Shown here piece by piece: positions 58,105-64,000 of a stretch of DNA of 64,000 nucleotides. The notes under the pieces were generated by a model. It saw nothing but the letters and a program-made list of their open reading frames with translations, was not told the DNA's origin and searched no databases. The translations under genes and the position numbers were made by a program. The first letter of the stretch is position 1, and the number at the start of each line of letters is the position of its first letter. Source of the stretch: Dryococelus australis (Eukaryota > Arthropoda > Insecta > Phasmatodea > Phasmatidae); NCBI GenBank assembly GCA_029891345.1, contig CM057009.1, positions 295,369,966 to 295,433,965 of the forward strand, given 5' to 3'.

Positions 58105-58294
58105 TATTATGGATTCTAGCCGTGTGGCGTTTTACAACGCAGAATTACAAGGTCTCTGCCCACACGTCAGAAATTCATCAAAATTGATCGACTTGCGTGT
58201 ATAATCTCGTACACTGATCGATTCAGTTTTATTCGTACGAATAGTAAACAACGATCGTGCGAAGATAATTGTGTCCTTGAGAAGCTGTCGTGTG

Positions 58295-58732
58295 GCCACG
58301 GAGTACTTGACCGTACAGAGGTAAATAACTGCTTATAACGCGAACTCCAGCCGCACGCACGTTCGCCAATCAGCGCGTGGTAACCAACTTGACATCCGGC
58401 GCTTCAACCAATAAGACAGAAAAACCTCGCAGCGCACAATAGTCGATCAGTAGCGACATGCGAAATTCGCGTTATTATTTTGCATCAGGCTGATCTTCAC
58501 AATACTGCGTATACCGGAGCCGGCGTCGTTTCTTCATTGGCTGCTACATGGATGTAAAGCCACGCCCTTTCTGACCGACGGCACGTCATTGGGGCACACA
58601 ATTGCGAAGCGTTTATTTATCGGCGAAAAGGTCCCCCCATGGCGTGTCAGATAAAATGTGTTCCAACGGCAGACGTATAAAAGGAACCGCTACGGTGTTT
58701 CGCTTCTGTTTACATAACTAGTCTGTGACGTG
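58295..58732 (+). mobile_element. MITE family C copy with a nested hAT-type fragment
   Basis: GCCACGGAGTACTTG at the left and 'tttacataactagtctgtga' at the right. The C sequence breaks near 58458, where a hAT-type fragment related to 60464-60756 begins ('cgaaattcgcgttattattt'), and resumes around 58672 ('acgtataaaaggaaccgct'). Confidence 0.65.
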
Positions 58733-59305
58733 GCTGGAGAAATTCTCGACGGAGCGGGGTAAACTGGCGAGTGTTGTTTATGTGCACCACCGGTGTCACG
58801 CGTAGGCGTAGCCACATCTTTCATGCACGGCGGGGAATTGACAGCCGGCTGTCGATACACTTCTTGACATATCTCTGTGGGCGACTCTAATAAAGACGTT
58901 ACGAAACAGAGTGCGACTGCCAGAGAAATGTTCTTCTTTTACGCGCACGGAAAATATACAGGCGGTTTCGTATCGCGTTCGTTTGAGGACATGATTTCGC
59001 TACGTGAAGTTCAGCGCGTGTTGGACGTGATAAACGCGCGAAATGTAAAATAGCGGCATATTTGATAATTATGTCACACTTCAATATGAGCGTGTCAACA
59101 AACTTAACGTCCGTGTTAAAAACATATCCCGAAATTCAGTATTTGGTAGCTTCTTCAATTTAAAAGAAAAAACTTAATTTACAAGAAATTTAATTGTCTT
59201 TGTGGAAATTTACTCCAGTACACATACTAAAATTAGTTAAACTTTTCAGACATGGTGCACTGTTCATAGGAGGTTGCATAGGAAGAGGGATATATCAAAT
59301 ATACT
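58733..59305. other. Gene-free stretch
   Basis: The first 300 bp are GC-richer, but no gene is recognised; the minus frame at 58899-59084 is Arg-rich without support. Confidence 0.35.
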
Positions 59306-59589
59306 TAGGAACATAAGAATTTTGCGAAAAGTTTTCATGACCAGCTGTATTTCTAAACACTTTAGCACAGCTCTATTTTTCGTTACTGGATGATTTTTAT
59401 TGTTTCTGTCTTATGCATCTGTCCACTAATCAAATACGTTCAGTATCGGAGCAGCCTTTTTTCTGATTGGCCAGAATTTCTTCTCGCAGACACAAGCATT
59501 CTATAAACAAAGAAACGCCGCAGGTTCGCTCGTAGAATATTGAAATATAGCACGTGCATAAATGTTGTCAGGAAAATCAGGTATCCCTA
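59306..59589 (+). mobile_element. hAT-type MITE family 2 copy
   Basis: TAGGAACATAAGAATTTTGCG to 'aaatcaggtatcccta'. Flanks AATATACT / ATAATACT, six of eight identical. Confidence 0.85.
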
Positions 59590-59749
59590 ATAATACTGTA
59601 CACAGTAGGAAACAGTGTACAATATGAAAATTGCCTGACTTGAGGATCACGTCACTCACTGATGGGACTGTATTCCTCTATGTCATAAACAGCTTCTTCT
59701 AGTAGCACCAAACACAAGCAGGTTTTCATTGATTCTGATACACGATAGC

Positions 59750-60046
59750 CAGGGCCACCTGTTTTTCGCTAAAAGATTTACCAAGAGGCTAAGACTCCAG
59801 TATACTATGTGCACACTTGCTGCCATACTTTGGCTATTGGCCCATTGTATTTATGTGAAGAGTGTCTGTCAAATGATTGCACCAATCGGAATTAAGTTTC
59901 TCCGATTCTGACCATTGGTGATTCGCGGGTAGGCAGGCAATACGTGTAGAAATTAAAATGATCCAATCATCAAAGTGGTTCTTAACTAAAGTGTTTTGAA
60001 ACACATCTTGTCCTGAAATCTTTTCGCGAAAAAAAAGGTGCCCCTA
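59750..60046 (+). mobile_element. hAT-type MITE family 2 copy
   Basis: CAGGGCCACCTGTTTTTCGC to 'aaaaggtgcccctaa' less its last base. Flanks ACGATAGC / ACGATAGT, seven of eight identical. The 60-codon frame near its start is not a gene. Confidence 0.87.
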
Positions 60047-60237
60047 ACGATAGTGAGCTGAACTGATATTTGCACACTTTCAGAAAAAAACATTTTGTAA
60101 CCGCAACACCTGAATCATATACTTATCTGCGATGAAAAGTGTTAAAATCAAATAAAATATTTATAACGCTGGTTTAGTAGTCCCAGGTATGTGAAATAAA
60201 TATTAACATTATTTGTCCACCTTTCGCAATTTGATGA

Positions 60238-60874
60238 TATAGTACATTCACAGTAACTTCCAACTTTTCTAAAGCCCTGCTTAAGTTCTACTTCCAGAAT
60301 ATTCATCCACTTCATCCAAAAATAGCTTAACCGAGTCTAAAATTTTACACCAGAGGAAACGCGCACCGCATGCTTGCGCAATCACTAATTATATTTTGCA
60401 TGAGACGTATTTATTGCTAGGAATTACCAACACACCTGTTTTATCACTATTTAGTCATATGAATGGGTACCTGCAAAATTTGCGTTAGATTTTAGCATTA
60501 AGCTAAAATTCACAGTACTATATATACTCGAGCCGGCATAGTTTCTCTATTGGCTGCTGCCTAGAAGCGCAGTTACTCCCTTTCTGAGTGAAATGCACGT
60601 GATTGGGTCACACGATTGTGACGTGTTAATTTATTGGCACAGAGTTACCCAGGGCGTGTCAAATAAAGAATGGTCCAATGACAAACATATTGCAAAGGAA
60701 AAGTGTTTTAAGTTTAACATTTATTCAGATAATAACGCGAATTTTGCAGGTCTCTACATATTAATTGTGATTAAATATTATAATTTATAAATAAAATGTG
60801 AGTATTAATCCAATTTAACCAAAAATGGTTTACTTTTATGTCAACAAATGTATACAACGCTTATGATACATGGC
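60238..60874 (-). mobile_element. MITE family D copy, interrupted
   Basis: 'tatagtacattcacagtaac' start, then 'ttctaaagccctgcttaag' and 'caatcactaattatattttg' as complements of D. A hAT-type element sits at 60464-60756, after which D resumes ('tatacaacgcttatgataca') until another hAT-type MITE at 60875. The far end of D was not found. Confidence 0.65.
60464..60756 (+). mobile_element. hAT-type MITE nested in family D
   Basis: 'tgggtacctgcaaaatttgc' and 'cgaattttgcaggtctcta' inverted ends. Flanks CATATGAA / CATATTAA, seven of eight identical. Interior carries four CCAAT/ATTGG words. Confidence 0.88.
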
Positions 60875-61112
60875 TAGAGACCTGGAAAATTCGCGAGTTC
60901 AATGACCTGCAGGCTAGACTTTACAGTCTTATGTACAAATATACCGATATCAACTGCACATTGGTTGCCTGCTGTCGCACTTGAAGGATACAATTGGACG
61001 TCGTTCTACATGAGGTCTCAAACACCGTGTGGAACAACGGCTTCAGTTATAAGCGCACGTGTTTTGAATTCTAGCTTGGCCTAAATTAATTCGCGAATTC
61101 TTCCTGCCTCTA
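60875..61112 (-). mobile_element. hAT-type MITE family 1 copy
   Basis: TAGAGACCTGGAAAATTCGCG to 'aattcttcctgcctcta'. Flanking octamers do not agree (TACATGGC / GGTATTAG), so one side may have been lost or rearranged. Confidence 0.82.
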
Positions 61113-61201
61113 GGTATTAGCAACGCGAATTTGGCCCGAGGAAACAGAGTCTGTTCCCGTTTACTTCCGACTTTCAGACGCCCTGGTAAAGTTAACTATT
61201 A

Positions 61202-61437
61202 TAAGCTGTTCACGATAAAGTGAGCACTTTTGAGGCTCTAGTTCCTTTTTCCTATTAGCCATTTTTTATCCTTTAACCACCTTTTAAAATAAATATGGTC
61301 ATGTAAGTAATAAACACAGTGTGTTTATTCCACCTCACTCGGAAGTTAACGTCTGAGGCTAAAATAAAATATATTTTTTGACTAATATTCCAAATGAGAT
61401 GGCTTTCAAAAGTGCTCACTTTAAAGTGAAAAGCCTA
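61202..61437 (+). mobile_element. TA-type MITE nested in family D
   Basis: TAAGCTGTTCACGATAAAGTG and the complement ending 'aaagtgaaaagccta'. TA duplications at 61200-61201 and 61438-61439. 236 bp. Confidence 0.88.
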
Positions 61438-61590
61438 TACTGCCTATTCCTCTGCCTCATGCAAACAAAGCTTAACCGAGTATAGAAAATTACACCAAAA
61501 GGACAATGCACCTCATTCGTGTGCACTCAGTTTAATAATATTTTGAATCATATTAATTATACATGAAATATTATAATTTATATATACGAA

Positions 61591-61878
61591 TAGGAAAATT
61601 TCGCGAATTCATTTCACGACAAGATAGACGTCCAATACATGTACACTGAAGTCCCATTTACAATTGGAATACAGTTCATTAGACACGCCTTGGACGACTA
61701 TGAGACAATAGCAGACTTGCAAGGAAACAAGCATTGAATGCCATATTGCCAGGTGTGAACTAACACTGGCTACTCCCTGAGGCAGCAGTCAATGAACAGA
61801 CATCTGAGGCTCGAGTGTACACAGGACTGTGGAGTCTAGCCTACAGGTCATTGAACTCGTGAAATATTCCTATCCCTA
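61591..61878 (+). mobile_element. hAT-type MITE nested in family D
   Basis: 'taggaaaatttcgcgaattc' and 'gaaatattcctatcccta' ends. Related internally to 40670-40860 ('acaagatagac', 'gcaaggaaacaagca'). Target duplication not clear. Confidence 0.7.
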
Positions 61879-62053
61879 TTTATAGATAAAATACACGTGA
61901 GGATTCGCTTTTACCCAAACTAATTTACTCTTATGTTATCAGAAGTACAAACCGCTTGTGTTACATGGCATATTTAGGAAATAACCACACAATTCAAACA
62001 CGGGGTGATTTTTCGAAGATTTGATACAAAATGCGTGAAGAAACCACGAATAG

Positions 62054-62296
62054 ATAGACACCTGAAGAATTCGCGGATTCATTTTGGCACAAGCTAGAAT
62101 TCAAAACACGTGCGTGTATATAACTATAACCATTGGTCCACATTGTGCTTGACATCTCCTTGAGAACGGTGTACAATTGTCGCCTTCCACTGTGACAGCA
62201 GACAACCAATGTGCAGTTGATATCGGCATATCTGTACACAAGCCTGTAAACTCTAGCCTACAGGCCATTGAACTCGCGATTTTTTTCAGGTCTCTA
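62054..62296 (+). mobile_element. hAT-type MITE family 1 copy with perfect target duplication
   Basis: TAGACACCTGAAGAATTCGCG to 'tttttcaggtctcta'. Perfect octamer CGAATAGA at 62046-62053 and 62297-62304, which falls in the last bases of the family D host. Confidence 0.95.
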
Positions 62297-62308
62297 CGAA
62301 TAGACCAT

Positions 62309-63000
62309 AGCGAATCGACAGGGCGTGTAAATTTTTTGCCACCCAGTTATACTGTTTTGTGTTGCAACTGGAGTGGCGCGTGCGGTTCGGGTGCTTTTTT
62401 TTGGGGGAGGGGAGGGGGGCTGGCTCGAGGCCAGGTGTGCGCAGGGTCAAGGTCACGGGTCAGCTGCCTACAATTCTCCCTCTCCCTCTGATCCCACCCC
62501 ACCCCCCCTGCTGAAGGACAACAGCTTCTCGCCTTGCCAATAGGTAGAGACGGTATGATGCCGCGCAAATATATTCTGCCTACATAAAACACTGCGGCCC
62601 CTATTTTCATGATGGATGATGGAACTTCTTTCGCTGTCTGAATATTTCAAGACGAACCAGCAAGGTTTTTTTTAGCAGTCTGGGCGTATTTTCGGTACAA
62701 ACGTTGTTTGCGCATTTACGTGTATCTCAGCAAATAAATATCCTGGCAACACGAACTTTTTTCCAGAAAGGATAAAAAGCACTTATCTAAGGCCGTACGG
62801 TTTTGTTTTTATAATATTATGTTTATTAAAGAAAAACGTGAAAATTGTCAAAAAAAAATCGCATATTCAAGGCTTGCCTGCGCAACTTTATTTAGAAGTA
62901 GGAGAAATGTGCAACCGTACAGCCGCAGTTACACGAGTGGGCTTGCACGGCGTGCAGTGCATAAATTGCCACTGTTACAAACCTAGCTGACACAGTGCAG
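62309..63000. other. Gene-free stretch with GC-rich part
   Basis: A GC-rich, partly G-run segment (62370-62530) and an AT-rich remainder. No gene or family recognised. Confidence 0.4.
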
Positions 63001-63004
63001 CACG

Positions 63005-63328
63005 ATGACGGGAGCACTGCTCTTCCTCGCGCTTATGTGCGGTGGGACGCTGGACGCGCGTGTTATTGTCGCCCGTACAGCTGTTCCACGAACGCGGGGT
63101 TGGGGGGGGGGGGGGGGGAAATCTCTGCAAGCTTATGTACTCTTAAGCCTCGACTGCAATTGGTGTGGCGCGGCACAGCGTAACACAGGAAGCGTAGATG
63201 TGTTAATCGTCAGCCCGCGATCGGCGCGAACAAACGGGAACAATTTTGCCTGCCCAGTCAGAATGAAGTATGGAAATAAGATAGAGTTTTATCAGGTGGG
63301 GACATTTATCTTGTTGAGTGGGTTGTAG
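63005..63328 (+). CDS. Candidate first exon with signal peptide
   Basis: A true ATG (CAGCACGATGACG) opens 107 codons. The first ~18 residues (MTGALLFLALMCGGTLDA) look like a cleavable signal peptide. The block is CpG-rich and has a TATA-like 'gcataaat' at about 62958. A homopolymeric G-run at about 63102-63118 makes the frame beyond residue ~33 doubtful, and a donor-like CAG|GTGGGG lies near 63296. It could start a secreted-protein gene running off the window; no family recognised. Confidence 0.3.
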   Translation: MTGALLFLALMCGGTLDARVIVARTAVPRTRGWGGGGGKSLQAYVLLSLDCNWCGAAQRNTGSVDVLIVSPRSARTNGNNFACPVRMKYGNKIEFYQVGTFILLSGL

Positions 63329-63624
63329 TGATAGATGCATGAAAATTTCGCGTATTTATTGCTAAACAAGAATAAATTCAAACCCTTGTTCACAGGGACG
63401 GCAGAACAGTGTGTCAGGGGAGTCATATGAGCCCCTAATAATCTGATCTAAGAGTCAGATTCACAGAAAAAATAATAAAGTCTCACTAGATCTACTACTT
63501 TTGTTGTTTAATTAATACGTAAAAATTTGTTTCAGTATTATTTTATAATATTATTTATTTGAGATGTCAAATGCTTCTAGAGTAATCGCGCAGTATTTAT
63601 AGAATTTATATAATGTTATATTTG

Positions 63625-63865
63625 TAAAGAGCGGAAGAATTCACGAATTAATTTTGGGACAAGCTGGAATTCAAAAGAGGTGTGTTTATATAAGTTAAGC
63701 CATTTGTCCACACTGTGTTTGACACCCCCGAGAGAACAGTGTCCAGTTGTCGTCTTCCACTGAGACAGCAAACAACCAATGTGCAGTTGATATCAGCATA
63801 TTTATACGAAAGACTGTAGAGTCTAGCCTGCAGGTCATTGAATTCGCGAATTTTTCGCGTCTCTA
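63625..63865 (+). mobile_element. hAT-type MITE family 1 copy
   Basis: TAAAGAGCGGAAGAATTCACG to 'atttttcgcgtctcta'. Flanks TATATTTG / GATATTTG, seven of eight identical. Confidence 0.9.
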
Positions 63866-64000
63866 GATATTTGTTCATTAAATATATTTCTTATCACGTT
63901 AAAAACAAAGTGAACGTGTATTATGGAAGTTTTAACCAAACCTTAGTATAAAACACTTTAATAATCATTTTCTGCAAATATTGTGATATCTGCTAGTGAT

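Larger units (their letters stand above)
61155..62308 (-). mobile_element. MITE family D copy with three nested insertions
   Basis: D text appears as separate pieces: 'gactttcagacgccctggta' (61170), 'aaacaaagcttaaccgagta' to 'gtgcactcagtttaat' (61465-61535), 'gaagtacaaaccgcttgtgt' (61942) and 'gaagaaaccacgaatag' (62036). The pieces are split by elements at 61202, 61591 and 62054; the last few D bases continue after 62296. Confidence 0.7.

Overview
The window looks like intergenic or heterochromatic DNA from an animal with a large, transposon-rich genome. An insect is most likely. The base composition is AT-rich, no conserved multi-exon host gene could be recognised, and most of what can be named is small transposons with terminal inverted repeats, tRNA-derived SINEs, satellites and microsatellites. 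A ruined type-B DNA polymerase of the Maverick/Polinton (adintovirus-like) kind also fits an arthropod. The species cannot be told from the sequence. All similarities reported here were found by eye within the window; no database search was run.

Layout. 1-5 kb: AT-rich DNA with a good TATA box (2,693), a 90-bp tandem duplication, and a GC-rich block bounded by splice signals just before the polymerase. 5.07-8.34 kb: a protein-primed-type DNA polymerase pseudogene with zinc fingers at its N-terminus, broken by stops, frameshifts and two internal deletions. 9.5-10.7 kb: minisatellites. 12.3-14.4 kb: a tRNA-like head, a cluster of ATGGCGG motifs, and a pair of inverted 424-bp elements enclosing another MITE. 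15.1-16.3 kb: first of four copies of a 1-kb TA-flanked element with CAGTGA-rich ends and a tRNA-like core. 24.15-30.25 kb: a foldback-like element with long inverted ends built of ~128-bp tandem units; its centre holds at least three unrecognised minus-strand genes with TATA boxes and one probable intron. 30.4-42.6 kb: candidate exons, a CpG-rich promoter-like block, and many MITEs and SINEs. 49.9-50.7 kb: a satellite of seven exact-length 116-bp units that appears to have grown inside a hAT-type MITE. 54-64 kb: a dense stack of nested MITEs, including three hAT-type elements in a row separated by the same 8-bp target duplication.

How it fits together. The organising theme is nested transposition. 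Several MITE families have target-site duplications that can be read directly: 8 bp for the hAT-type families and TA for two others. Their nesting gives a relative insertion order. No intact transposase is visible, so these elements would have been moved in trans. The most likely undescribed system is the long-inverted-repeat element at 24-30 kb with its small-gene cassette. The serial same-site hAT insertions (55.4-56.3 kb) and the tRNA-cored CAGTGA element are the next most interesting.
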